This document shows, one piece after another, positions 17,515 through 25,435 of a DNA stretch of 44,523 bases; the stretch's first letter is position 1, and the number at the start of each line of letters is the position of its first letter. Below the pieces are notes generated by a model, which saw nothing but the letters and a program-made list of their open reading frames with translations, did not search any database and was not told the origin of the DNA. This stretch comes from Bacillota bacterium (lineage in GTDB: Bacteria > Bacillota > Clostridia > Lachnospirales > Lachnospiraceae). The DNA lies in assembly GCA_023436225.1 (NCBI GenBank), contig JAEZKA010000102.1:1-44523 (forward strand), written 5' to 3'. The position numbers were made by a program, and so were the translations under genes.

Positions 17515-18867
17515 TCAATAAACCTTTTGATTCTTCTCATCAGCATGAATATCTTTTGTCAACAGAGAATAGGTCTGCTTTCTAGCCGGAAATTCCGGAT
17601 ATGCCTGGTTGCCATGCTCATGGATATCAAGCCCCTCGATTTCCTCACGGACAGGTACTCTAAGTCCAATGGTTACTTTGATGATCGACCAAATAATCAG
17701 GGAGCATACAAAAGTGAATGCACCGACAGCCAAGACACCAACGAACTGAACTCCTAACAATTTAAAGCCACCTCCATAGAATAATCCATTACCGGTTGCC
17801 ACACCAGTCAAGCCGTCCTCTGCAAATAATCCGACCGCCAAGGTTCCAAAGATACCATTGAATAGATGAACTGCCAATGCACCTACTGGATCATCCAGCT
17901 TCAGCTTATCAAATAACATTACAGCAAACACTACACAAACTCCGGCTATTGCACCAATTATCATTGAGCTGGTTACACTGACAAAGGCACAGCTTCCAGT
18001 AATAGCAACTAATCCAGCAAGACAGCCGTTAATCGTCATACCAAGATCCGGTTTACCGATTACGATCCAGGAGGTTGCGGTTGAGGTTAAAACAGCTACA
18101 ATTGCCGCCGTATTGGTGGTCATGAGGATGTGAGAAATAGCTTCCGGATCCGCTGCCATGGTGGAGCCGGGATTAAAACCAAACCACCCCAGCCATAACA
18201 CGAAAAGACCGATTACTGCAAGGCTCATATTATGTCCCGGAATGGGATTCATCTTACCATCCTTCGTGTATTTACCAACGCGTGGGCCTAAGATCAAGAC
18301 ACCGGCAAGAGCTGCCCATCCGCCTACTGAATGCACTACTGTGTCTCCAGCGAAATCAAAGAAGCCCATCTGTGCCAGGAAGCCGCCTCCCCATATCCAG
18401 TGTCCGATGATTGGATATATCACTAAGGTCAGTGCAAAGGAGAAAATGATAAAAGAAAGATACTTAATACGTTCAGCAACAGCTCCGGAAACTATGGTAG
18501 CCGCGGTACCGCAAAATACCAGCTGAAAGAAGAATTTAGCATAGAACGGAATTCCCGTCCAGGATAAAGCCGAATATACTCCCTCATACGCTTCATTAAC
18601 TGCCGGTGAATTATCGGCACCTGACAGCATAAATAATCCACTCGTTCCGATAAATCCATTACCATCGCCAAACATTAACCCAAAACCCAGTAGCAAAAAT
18701 CCTAAGGATGATACAGCAAATACGATCAAATTCTTCGATAAGATATTTACTGCATTTTTGGATCTTGCAAAACCAGTCTCAATTGCCGCAAAACCCAAAT
18801 TCATAAAAAATACCAGCATACCCGCCAGTAGGACCCATAAGGTATCCATCGTTACTTTCACATCCAT
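17515..18867 (-). CDS. amtB: Ammonium transporter
   Basis: This 450-residue membrane protein of the Amt/MEP/Rh family has about 11 hydrophobic segments. The opening region contains FMNLGFAAIETGFARSKNAVNIL, and the pore signatures are DFAGDTVVHSVGGWAALAG and GALAVHLFNGIFGTLAVGL, which carry the twin pore histidines. It trimerises in the cytoplasmic membrane and moves ammonium. The start MDVKVTMDTLW follows GGAGGAAGAAAGT, and no cleavable signal peptide is evident. It is the first gene of the amtB-PII pair. The 538-bp upstream region contains three related hairpins. Confidence 0.96.
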   Translation of the reverse strand: MDVKVTMDTLWVLLAGMLVFFMNLGFAAIETGFARSKNAVNILSKNLIVFAVSSLGFLLLGFGLMFGDGNGFIGTSGLFMLSGADNSPAVNEAYEGVYSALSWTGIPFYAKFFFQLVFCGTAATIVSGAVAERIKYLSFIIFSFALTLVIYPIIGHWIWGGGFLAQMGFFDFAGDTVVHSVGGWAALAGVLILGPRVGKYTKDGKMNPIPGHNMSLAVIGLFVLWLGWFGFNPGSTMAADPEAISHILMTTNTAAIVAVLTSTATSWIVIGKPDLGMTINGCLAGLVAITGSCAFVSVTSSMIIGAIAGVCVVFAVMLFDKLKLDDPVGALAVHLFNGIFGTLAVGLFAEDGLTGVATGNGLFYGGGFKLLGVQFVGVLAVGAFTFVCSLIIWSIIKVTIGLRVPVREEIEGLDIHEHGNQAYPEFPARKQTYSLLTKDIHADEKNQKVY

Positions 18868-18988
18868 ACTTTCTTCCTCCTCTAAAATAAAGTTTATAAT
18901 CAAAAATGTCAGCAAGGCAGACATTTTATGAATCCTGTCATAATAATTGTAATGAATTCATCCTTCATTCAGGATATTTATTAACGTA

Positions 18989-19242
18989 AAAGAGGTCAAA
19001 GCACTATGCCTTGACCTCTTTGTCAATCTGATTAATAAACACTCAACATGTTTCGCGAACTATCTATTGACTAACGAAAGGTGCCAAGGCGGAACGCCTT
19101 GACACCTTTGTCAATTAATAAGCAATCATAAATACATTTTGAGTACATTCTATTGTTATGAACGATAGAATGTACGCATGCGAACCTCCTATTGTCATGA
19201 ATTAATACAAGAAGAGGCCAAAGCATATTGCTTTGACCTCTT
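18989..19242. repeat. Three related hairpins between queA and amtB
   Basis: Hairpins at 18989-19021, 19077-19109 and 19212-19242 each have an approximately 14-bp stem built on AGAGGTCAAAGC or a variant. The second and third share a 6- or 7-bp outer helix, a C-A mismatch and a 7-bp inner helix with a three-base loop. The first two are followed by TTTGTCAAT. On the minus strand they lie after queA and could be tandem terminators, or belong to the amtB leader. Confidence 0.65.
19142..19202 (+). repeat. Dispersed hairpin element, copy A (degenerate, doubled)
   Basis: This holds a diverged copy of the element at 23257-23297: GATAGAATGT, a spacer starting ACGC, then CCTATTGTCATGAAT. The tail of a second copy (TTCTATTGTTATGAA) directly precedes it, creating an 11-bp inverted repeat between GTACATTCTAT and ATAGAATGTAC. 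Confidence 0.6.
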
Positions 19243-19405
19243 CGTCTGAAAAATTATATTGGTGAGTGTAGCACACTTATTTTTAAAAAGCAATAGAAAA
19301 ATAAAACTTTTTTATTAATATTTTATATATGTCTCTAATATATGCTAACATTATTAATTTCATACCTTAATATTATGCGGTATATCATGTTTTGTGCTTA
19401 ACAAA

Positions 19406-20461
19406 TTAATGAATAAACATCGCATCACCAAAACTAAAGAAACGATAGCGCTCCTTCACTGCTTCCTCGTAAGCTGCCATGATATTCTCTCGTCCTGCCA
19501 AAGCGGACACTAGCATCATCAAGGTAGATTCCGGAAGATGAAAATTCGTAATTAGGGCATCCAGAACCTTGAACCGATACCCCGGATAAATGAATATCGA
19601 AGTATCACCGCTACCTGGTTGAACCAATCCCTGCTCATCTGCCGCTGACTCAATCGTACGACAGCTGGTGGTACCGACACAGATTACTCTACCACCCTTC
19701 TGCTTCGTGTCATTAATAATATCTGCCGCTTCCTGTGTCACCTGATAGAATTCCGAATGCATATGATGCTCTAAAACATTATCTACCTTCACCGGACGGA
19801 AGGTTCCAAGCCCTACGTGTAATGTAACATTGGCTATTGGTATTCCCATCTCTTCTATCTTTGTCAACAGTTCCCTAGTAAAGTGGAGTCCGGCAGTCGG
19901 AGCCGCAGCAGAGCCTTCATATTTGGCGTATACAGTCTGATATCTATTCTTATCCTCTAGCTCATGAGTAATATATGGAGGTAGAGGCATCTGCCCCAAT
20001 TGATCCAGTATTTCTTCAAAAATACCCTGATACTTGAATTGAACCAGACGATTTCCCTCCTCCAGCATATCAATGATCTCACCGATCAGTATTCCGCCAC
20101 CAAAGCTGATTCTGGTTCCCGGTCTCGCCTTTTTACCGGGCTTTACCAAAGTCTCCCATACATCATTCTCTCTGCGCTTAAGTAATAGAAGTTCTATTTT
20201 TGCACCGTGAGCTTCTCCGGTGGCAGCTGTATTATCCTCATGAAGCTTCTCACCGATCAACCTAGCCGGAATGACCTTTGTATTATTCACCACAAGGCAA
20301 TCCCCCGTACGAAGGTACTGGGTAATTTGTCTAAATATTCTATGTTCTACTCTACCGGTCTCTTTATCCAGCAACAAGAGCCTAGAGCCGGAGCGATCCT
20401 CAAGCGGATCCTGAGCAATCAGTTCTTCGGGTAAATCATAATAAAAATCCTGTGTCTTCAC
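19406..20461 (-). CDS. queA: S-adenosylmethionine:tRNA ribosyltransferase-isomerase
   Basis: This 351-residue enzyme makes epoxyqueuosine in tRNA wobble positions. It opens with KTQDFYYDLPEELIAQ, the usual QueA start. PTAGLHFT, LHVGLGTFRPV and the C-terminal TNFHLPESTLMMLVSALAG are family blocks. I place the start at a GTG, because GGAGG followed by TTATT stands directly before it and the resulting MKTQDF matches the family; two ATGs a few codons upstream overlap that ribosome site. No other queuosine gene is nearby. It ends about 145 bp before the hairpin cluster. Confidence 0.95.
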   Translation of the reverse strand: MKTQDFYYDLPEELIAQDPLEDRSGSRLLLLDKETGRVEHRIFRQITQYLRTGDCLVVNNTKVIPARLIGEKLHEDNTAATGEAHGAKIELLLLKRRENDVWETLVKPGKKARPGTRISFGGGILIGEIIDMLEEGNRLVQFKYQGIFEEILDQLGQMPLPPYITHELEDKNRYQTVYAKYEGSAAAPTAGLHFTRELLTKIEEMGIPIANVTLHVGLGTFRPVKVDNVLEHHMHSEFYQVTQEAADIINDTKQKGGRVICVGTTSCRTIESAADEQGLVQPGSGDTSIFIYPGYRFKVLDALITNFHLPESTLMMLVSALAGRENIMAAYEEAVKERYRFFSFGDAMFIH

Positions 20462-20735
20462 AATAACCTCCATCATATAAAAAGCAATTCCATCTTGCCA
20501 AAGTAACATTCCCGCCTTCATTTTATCTGTGCTGAACCTAGTCTTTAAAAATCTGGACATGCAAGCACAATAATTATCTAAGCGACTTTATCCTTTTATC
20601 CTTATAACCGTATTGGTTGAATAATGAATGCCTTATTTATTAATACGAGGATGATTATACCTTCTTTTTTTATAAAAATCCACTCTTTCTTTCGTGAGCC
20701 TCGATGAAGACTTGCGATTATCTCCTCAATTTGGT

Positions 20736-22709
20736 TTAGTTTACTTGAATCAGCTCCCATTCAATATAAGCTGTCTCTAATTCAACCTCAACCTTCTTAT
20801 GACAGTCATAGAGCTCCTGCAATCTAGTTCCGTCGCTACTATGAATATCCATCATATCCTGCAGCTCTTTCATTCTACCCTCCAATTCTTCAATCAGAGT
20901 CTCCAACTGCTCAAGCTTTCTTCCGGAATTTTTGTTCTTCGGGATCGTTGTAAGATTAGAAGCATTCTTATTCTCTATATTTGGACTGGTAGTTATCGTC
21001 GGATAACTTTTCGCCTTAGCAGTATTACTCCCCTGCTTAATCGAGGTTCCTACCGGTGTCTTCTCTATAAGTGATCTTATCCTCTCCTGCTCCTTTCTAT
21101 GTTCCTCCTGATAGTAAGCATAATCACCATCATACTCATGGAGAGTACCATCCTCAATAATTATCACCTTATCTGCCAGTTTATTAATAAAATAACGGTC
21201 ATGGGATACGAATAATAAAGTACCCTCAAATTCATTCAGTGTCTCCTCCAGCACCTCGCGGGAATCAACATCCAGATGGTTTGTCGGTTCATCCAAAATA
21301 AGCAGATTCGCACCCTCAAAGGTAAGGGAGCATAGACGCAATCGACTCTTCTCGCCACCGGAGAGATACTTGATTTTCTTATTCACATCCTCCTGAAGAA
21401 ATAGCACCTTAGCCAGCTGTGATCTGGCTGCACCATTGGTCAGATTATGAAGGCGAGCAAAATAATCCAGAACCGTCATCTCCTCATCCGGATACTCCAC
21501 ATGCTGAGGAAGATATCCGATAATTACATTCGCACCAAGACGTATTGTTCCATTCTCTGCGCTCTCTTCACCCAATATCATTTTCAGCAGTGTAGTCTTT
21601 CCGCTGCCGTTTTCTCCGATAATACAGGCACTATCCTGATAGAATATGTCCAAATTGACATCGTGAAGTAATTTCCTTGTCCCATAGGATTTGCTTATTC
21701 CTGTAAGCTCCAATACGATCTTACCAGATCTGCCGACTGAGGTTTGCTTTAATCGAATTTTACGTTTTTCCGCTACCGGCCGGTCCAGAACATCTATCTT
21801 CTCCAGGCGCTTCTCCAGCTCCTTGGCACGCTTGAACATAGTCTCACTATCGCGCATTACACCCCAGATGCGATAACGTTCAATCTGCTGCTCCATACGT
21901 TCAATCTTACGCTGTTGACTTTGGTAATTACGAAATTCAATAATAAAACGACGTTCCTTTTCGACAACGTAATAACTATAGTTGCCAAGATACTGCTCCA
22001 TATGGTCATACTCTAATTCATATATCTTTTCAACTACCGTATCCAGAAAGAAACGATCATGAGATATAATGAGTGCAGACCCCTTGTATTCCTTCAAGAA
22101 ACCTTCCAGCCACTCGATTGTCACCAGATCCAGATGATTGGTCGGTTCATCCAGTAATAGGATGTCCGGTTCCTCTAATAATATCTTACCGAGAATCACT
22201 CGGGTCTTCTCCCCACCACTGAGCTGTTCAAAAAGCATATTCTTCATGTTCTCATCGATCTGAAGACCCTCGGTTATCTTATCGATTCTGGTATCCAGCT
22301 CATAGCCATGGTTCAGCTCATATTGTTCTAATAATCTCGCATAGCTATTCATTGCTTTCTCTAGCGAAGCTCCCTCCAAATAGCCCATCGCATGCTCCAA
22401 TTCCTCCATCTGGCTGCGAATAGAGTACACTACGTCGAAAGCCTTCCGGAGTACCTGAAGAGTAGTAACGTCCTTCTCATAAACCGGTATCTGATTCAAA
22501 TACCCGATCTTAATATCCTTTCGAAGACTGATTTCTCCCTTCTGGTACTCCTCCAATCCCATCAGAATCTTCATCAGTGTCGTTTTACCAGAACCATTCT
22601 GCCCAATTAGACCTATCCTTTCCCCTGTCTTAATCTGGAAGGAAATATTCTCAAATAATTTATTCGCTCCATAATATTTCACTAATCCGTTTACATTTAA
22701 TTCGATCAT
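20736..22709 (-). CDS. ABC-F family ATPase
   Basis: This 657-residue protein has two ABC ATPase domains and no membrane segment. Domain 1 has Walker A GQNGSGKT at 36-43 and the LSGGEKTR signature; domain 2 has GENGSGKTT and LSGGEKSR. Both have LLLDEPTNHLD or LLILDEPTNHLD. A charged linker with ERMEQQIERYRIWG joins the domains, and the C-terminus is a coiled coil after a serine/threonine-rich stretch. ABC-F proteins act in the ribosomal E site. Some protect from antibiotics and others aid translation in general. The overall build is YdiF-like. The leader upstream resembles those of antibiotic-inducible members, which is why the role is left open. Confidence 0.93.
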   Translation of the reverse strand: MIELNVNGLVKYYGANKLFENISFQIKTGERIGLIGQNGSGKTTLMKILMGLEEYQKGEISLRKDIKIGYLNQIPVYEKDVTTLQVLRKAFDVVYSIRSQMEELEHAMGYLEGASLEKAMNSYARLLEQYELNHGYELDTRIDKITEGLQIDENMKNMLFEQLSGGEKTRVILGKILLEEPDILLLDEPTNHLDLVTIEWLEGFLKEYKGSALIISHDRFFLDTVVEKIYELEYDHMEQYLGNYSYYVVEKERRFIIEFRNYQSQQRKIERMEQQIERYRIWGVMRDSETMFKRAKELEKRLEKIDVLDRPVAEKRKIRLKQTSVGRSGKIVLELTGISKSYGTRKLLHDVNLDIFYQDSACIIGENGSGKTTLLKMILGEESAENGTIRLGANVIIGYLPQHVEYPDEEMTVLDYFARLHNLTNGAARSQLAKVLFLQEDVNKKIKYLSGGEKSRLRLCSLTFEGANLLILDEPTNHLDVDSREVLEETLNEFEGTLLFVSHDRYFINKLADKVIIIEDGTLHEYDGDYAYYQEEHRKEQERIRSLIEKTPVGTSIKQGSNTAKAKSYPTITTSPNIENKNASNLTTIPKNKNSGRKLEQLETLIEELEGRMKELQDMMDIHSSDGTRLQELYDCHKKVEVELETAYIEWELIQVN

Positions 22710-22830
22710 CTTATCAACCTCAAACTTTCTCGCTTTATTCTATAAAAAGCATCGCATATCTTGCTACCGCATTACTTTGTGTTTACTGCATCCTATTTAT
22801 TTTTATGATCTATTCAATATGATAATCTCG

Positions 22831-22922
22831 AATGATGAATGTGTAGTACATGCAGCTATTTTGACCAGACCGGCCTTTAGGGAAAGGCGGTCAAAATAGC
22901 TGTGTGTGCTACACATCATCTT
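22831..22922 (-). repeat. Long hairpin in the ABC-F leader
   Basis: A long imperfect inverted repeat pairs GTGTAGTACATGCAGC onward (from 22841) with the segment ending GTGCTACAC (to 22915). It includes an uninterrupted block around CAGCTATTTTGACC and a smaller inner GCCTTT/AAAGGC helix. It lies between the terminator at 22961-22992 and the ABC-F start. Confidence 0.6.
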
Positions 22923-22960
22923 CACAGCCTTATAATACAGCCTCATAATCATTCAAACAC

Positions 22961-22992
22961 AAAAAAACCCAAAGCCGTATAAGCTTTGGGTT
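22961..22992 (-). terminator. Terminator inside the ABC-F leader
   Basis: A perfect 10-bp stem (AACCCAAAGC 22966-22975, GCTTTGGGTT 22983-22992) is followed on the minus strand by a seven-T run. It lies 30 bp after the 42-codon reading frame and 252 bp before the ABC-F start. Confidence 0.85.
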
Positions 22993-23021
22993 CTATCATC
23001 ATAATTATTCTGTTACCGACA

Positions 23022-23150
23022 TTATGAATGTTCCAAACTACCTATAGGGTTATATTGAAAACTATTAAAAATAGGCGCACTTATCCCGTTATTGGGTAAA
23101 ATTGCGATCATAATAGCTTCAAATCTAATCCATCTAAGTGTAGTGTTCAT
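23022..23150 (-). CDS. Hypothetical 42-residue peptide, possible leader peptide of the ABC-F gene
   Basis: The frame reads MNTTLRWIRFEAIMIAIL through to a stop after LEHS. GGAGAAGAAA gives a well-spaced ribosome site. A near-consensus promoter lies 61 bp upstream and a strong terminator 30 bp downstream, so the unit looks designed to be transcribed. The protein has no recognised domain; the middle is mildly hydrophobic. It could be a regulatory upstream reading frame for the ABC-F gene, an independent small protein, or a chance frame in a non-coding RNA. No similarity is recognised. Confidence 0.5.
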   Translation of the reverse strand: MNTTLRWIRFEAIMIAILPNNGISAPIFNSFQYNPIGSLEHS

Positions 23151-23210
23151 TTTCTTCTCCATTCCGATTGAAGACTTCAGTCTTCTGATAAAAATATATC
23201 ATCTTGGCAC

Positions 23211-23239
23211 ATCATATTCCAATTTTTAGTTTTTGTCAA
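23211..23239 (-). promoter_or_regulatory. Strong promoter of the ABC-F leader unit
   Basis: TTGACA (23234-23239) and TATGAT (23211-23216) on the minus strand are exactly 17 bp apart. The promoter begins directly after the terminator of the upstream operon. Transcription should start near 23204. Confidence 0.8.
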
Positions 23240-23256
23240 GATAGAAATTATAAAAA

Positions 23257-23297
23257 GATAGAAGGTACGCTCTACGAACCTTCTATTGTCATGAATA
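23257..23297 (+). repeat. Dispersed hairpin element, copy B (also a terminator on the minus strand)
   Basis: ATAGAAGGT (23258-23266) pairs with ACCTTCTAT (23278-23286) around an 11-base loop ACGCTCTACGA, followed by TGTCATGAATA. On the minus strand the stem runs into CTTTTTATA, so it also ends the oxidoreductase operon. Other copies are at 19142-19202, 25346-25385 and 33349-33391. Confidence 0.75.
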
Positions 23298-23343
23298 AGG
23301 ACTCTGACAGACATAGAAATCATTCTTTGTCGGCCAGAGCCCT
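23298..23343. repeat. Imperfect inverted repeat after the oxidoreductase operon
   Basis: AGGACTCTGACAGACA (23298-23313) pairs with TGTCGGCCAGAGCCCT (23328-23343) apart from two mismatches. It is adjacent to copy B, making a tandem hairpin pair at the end of the operon. Confidence 0.55.
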
Positions 23344-23396
23344 ATCTATAATACAACCCTCATATTTAAGCAGGTTATCCTGCCAAGTCGATCCGA

Positions 23397-24476
23397 TTAA
23401 TCAAAATATACGGTCTTTCCTGTACGAGCTGATTCGTAAATTGCTTCCAAAATTCTTGTAACTACGATTGCCTGCTCCGGTTTTACAACCAGGTCCTCAC
23501 CCTTCGTAATCGCATTATAGAATACTCTTTGCTCGATATCCGGGGCATCTTCACCCTGTCCACTAAAGAAAGCTACGCCGCTGGAATTCAGATCCGGCTT
23601 CTCAATGATTTGTTTATTGTACTTAACTCGATTAATACGAAGACCATCCTTCATATCAGCTCCTGCCTTAGTTCCGCAGAGACTGGTTTTCGCTTCATCC
23701 ACCTCTAAGGTGTTCAATGCCCAGGAAGCCTCCAGATGAATGGTTGCACCATTCTTCATCTTTACAAATCCGATTGCAGCATCCTCCACCGTAAATCCCT
23801 TCGGATCCCAGTCACCAAACGCATTGCCTTGATCGGTCTGATCCGCCAGCTTACGATAAACGGAGCCTGTAACGGATTCCGCTTCATAATTTTCCATCAT
23901 CCAAAGAGTCAGGTCAAGCGCATGAGTTCCGATATCAATTAACGGACCTCCTCCCTGCTCCTCTTCATTCAAGAATACACCCCAGGTCGGTACTGCACGT
24001 CTGCGAACCGCATGGGCACGTGCGTAATAAATATCGCCTAAATCGCCATTATCACAAGCTGTTTTAAGATACTTTGAATCCTGACGGTAACGATTTTGAT
24101 AACCGATGGTCAACAGCTTACCGGTCTCCTTGGCGGTATCAAGCATCAGCTTAGCATCTGCATAGGATTTTGCCATCGGCTTCTCACACATAACATGCTT
24201 GCCTGCCTTCATAGCAGCTATAGAAATAACAGAATGAGACTTATTCGGGGTCAACACATATACTGCTTCAAGCTCTGTTTCCTTCACTAATTCCGTATAA
24301 TCAGTATAAACACGTGCATCTGCGCTGCCGTATTTCTCTTTTGCCTCTAATGCCCTCTCTTTAACAATATCACAGAAAGCAATTATTTCAAAGTTACCAT
24401 TCTTCTGAATTGCGGGTAAATGCTTACCATTTGCGATACCGCCACAGCCGACGATACCGATCTTAACCTTTCTCAT
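23397..24476 (-). CDS. Gfo/Idh/MocA family oxidoreductase (distal)
   Basis: This 359-residue NAD(P)-dependent sugar or cyclitol dehydrogenase has an N-terminal Rossmann motif, KIGIVGCGGIANGKH. CEKPMAKS is the family EKP motif with the catalytic lysine. DIGTHALDLTLWMM holds the Asp-x3-His pair of the active site. Such enzymes oxidise or reduce hydroxyls of sugars, inositols or glycosides. GGAGGTTTGGTT precedes the ATG, three bases downstream of a TTG alternative. It is the last gene of the four-gene cassette and starts 31 bp after the isomerase gene 24508-25269. The substrate is unknown. Confidence 0.9.
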   Translation of the reverse strand: MRKVKIGIVGCGGIANGKHLPAIQKNGNFEIIAFCDIVKERALEAKEKYGSADARVYTDYTELVKETELEAVYVLTPNKSHSVISIAAMKAGKHVMCEKPMAKSYADAKLMLDTAKETGKLLTIGYQNRYRQDSKYLKTACDNGDLGDIYYARAHAVRRRAVPTWGVFLNEEEQGGGPLIDIGTHALDLTLWMMENYEAESVTGSVYRKLADQTDQGNAFGDWDPKGFTVEDAAIGFVKMKNGATIHLEASWALNTLEVDEAKTSLCGTKAGADMKDGLRINRVKYNKQIIEKPDLNSSGVAFFSGQGEDAPDIEQRVFYNAITKGEDLVVKPEQAIVVTRILEAIYESARTGKTVYFD

Positions 24477-24507
24477 AACCAAACCTCCAAATTAATTCAT
24501 TTTATCA

Positions 24508-25269
24508 TTAGAAGCCTAAGGATCTAAGGTAATCTCTACTGATACGTGCATCCTCAAGGGCTGTGAACTGTGTATGTCTATCCTGTTCTACGACTAACCA
24601 CTGACTACCACCGGCAACAGCCTCAGCGAGAATCGAAGGGATATCCTGAACTCCATGTCCAACTGCCCGAAATTCAAAGGGTGCTCCTTCACTATAATCC
24701 TTTAGGTGAACTACCGGTAATCTTCCTTCATACTTCTTCATGTATGTAGCGGGATCCTCTCCGGCTACTTTAGTCCAGCAAGTATCTAGCTCTACCTGCC
24801 AAACCTCCTTACTGTATGTACGATACATATAATCCAGCACATATTCGCCATCCGCCGTCTTTAGAAACTCAAAATCATGATTATGATACATCAGTGTGAT
24901 TCCGACTTTTTGACATGCAGCAGCAATCGCAGGTATATCTGCCATAAACTCTTTAAAATATTCTGTTCCGTAACGCTGTTCCTCTAAAAGATATGGTATT
25001 GCAACAAATTTACAACCAATCACAGAATATTTCTCAGCTGTTTTCTGAATATTCCCCTTAAATTCCTGGTAAGGTACATGTGCTGATATCGGAACTAGGC
25101 CGATTTCCTTCAGAATATCTCTAACCTCTTCCGGTGTATACTCATAAAGGCCGGCAAGCTCTACGCCATCGTAACCCATTTTTTTAACTTCTTGCATAGC
25201 ATTCACAAAATCTTTTTCCGCATCCTCACGAATGGAATATACCTGAAGTGCAACCGGTAATTTACCCAT
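24508..25269 (-). CDS. Sugar phosphate isomerase/epimerase-like TIM-barrel protein (distal)
   Basis: This 253-residue protein belongs to the AP-endonuclease-2 fold family with IolE-like and xylose isomerase-like sugar enzymes. It opens with ALQVYSIREDAEKDF. The metal-site blocks MYHNHDFEF, ELDTCW, VHLKDY and VVEQDRH are visible. It shares a cassette with a Gfo/Idh/MocA gene downstream, as is common in inositol and keto-sugar pathways. MGKLPVALQ is chosen as start since GGAG precedes it at six bases; another ATG lies 12 bases upstream. Reaction and substrate are unknown. Confidence 0.85.
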   Translation of the reverse strand: MGKLPVALQVYSIREDAEKDFVNAMQEVKKMGYDGVELAGLYEYTPEEVRDILKEIGLVPISAHVPYQEFKGNIQKTAEKYSVIGCKFVAIPYLLEEQRYGTEYFKEFMADIPAIAAACQKVGITLMYHNHDFEFLKTADGEYVLDYMYRTYSKEVWQVELDTCWTKVAGEDPATYMKKYEGRLPVVHLKDYSEGAPFEFRAVGHGVQDIPSILAEAVAGGSQWLVVEQDRHTQFTALEDARISRDYLRSLGF

Positions 25270-25345
25270 ATGAATCTCCATTTCTGTCGCAGCCTACGAT
25301 ATCACGAATGTAAAACTTCGTTTTTCAATATGGGCTGCATCTCAT

Positions 25346-25385
25346 ATTCATGATAATAGAAAGCTTGCACAACATGCTTTCTATT
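25346..25385 (-). repeat. Dispersed hairpin element, copy D (minus orientation)
   Basis: AATAGAAAGC (25355-25364) pairs perfectly with GCTTTCTATT (25376-25385) around an 11-base loop. On the minus strand TATCATGAATA follows the stem, matching the tail of copy B. The three inner stem bases differ from copies B and C but keep pairing. Confidence 0.7.
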
Positions 25386-25387
25386 GT

Positions 25388-25424
25388 ATGCCGATTGAAA
25401 AATCGATGATTTTTCAATCGGCAT
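25388..25424. repeat. Perfect 17-bp hairpin with 3-base loop
   Basis: ATGCCGATTGAAAAATC (25388-25404) pairs completely with 25408-25424 around GAT. It lies next to element copy D in the gap between two genes of the cassette. There is no U-tract on the minus strand, so it may protect or process the mRNA rather than end it. Confidence 0.7.
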
Positions 25425-25435
25425 CTTCTTAGCAT

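Noticed and set aside
18903..18925. A 7-bp hairpin followed by T bases in the amtB leader, possibly an attenuator.
   Set aside because: The stem is short and AT-rich, and it lies close to the ribosome site; evidence is too thin.
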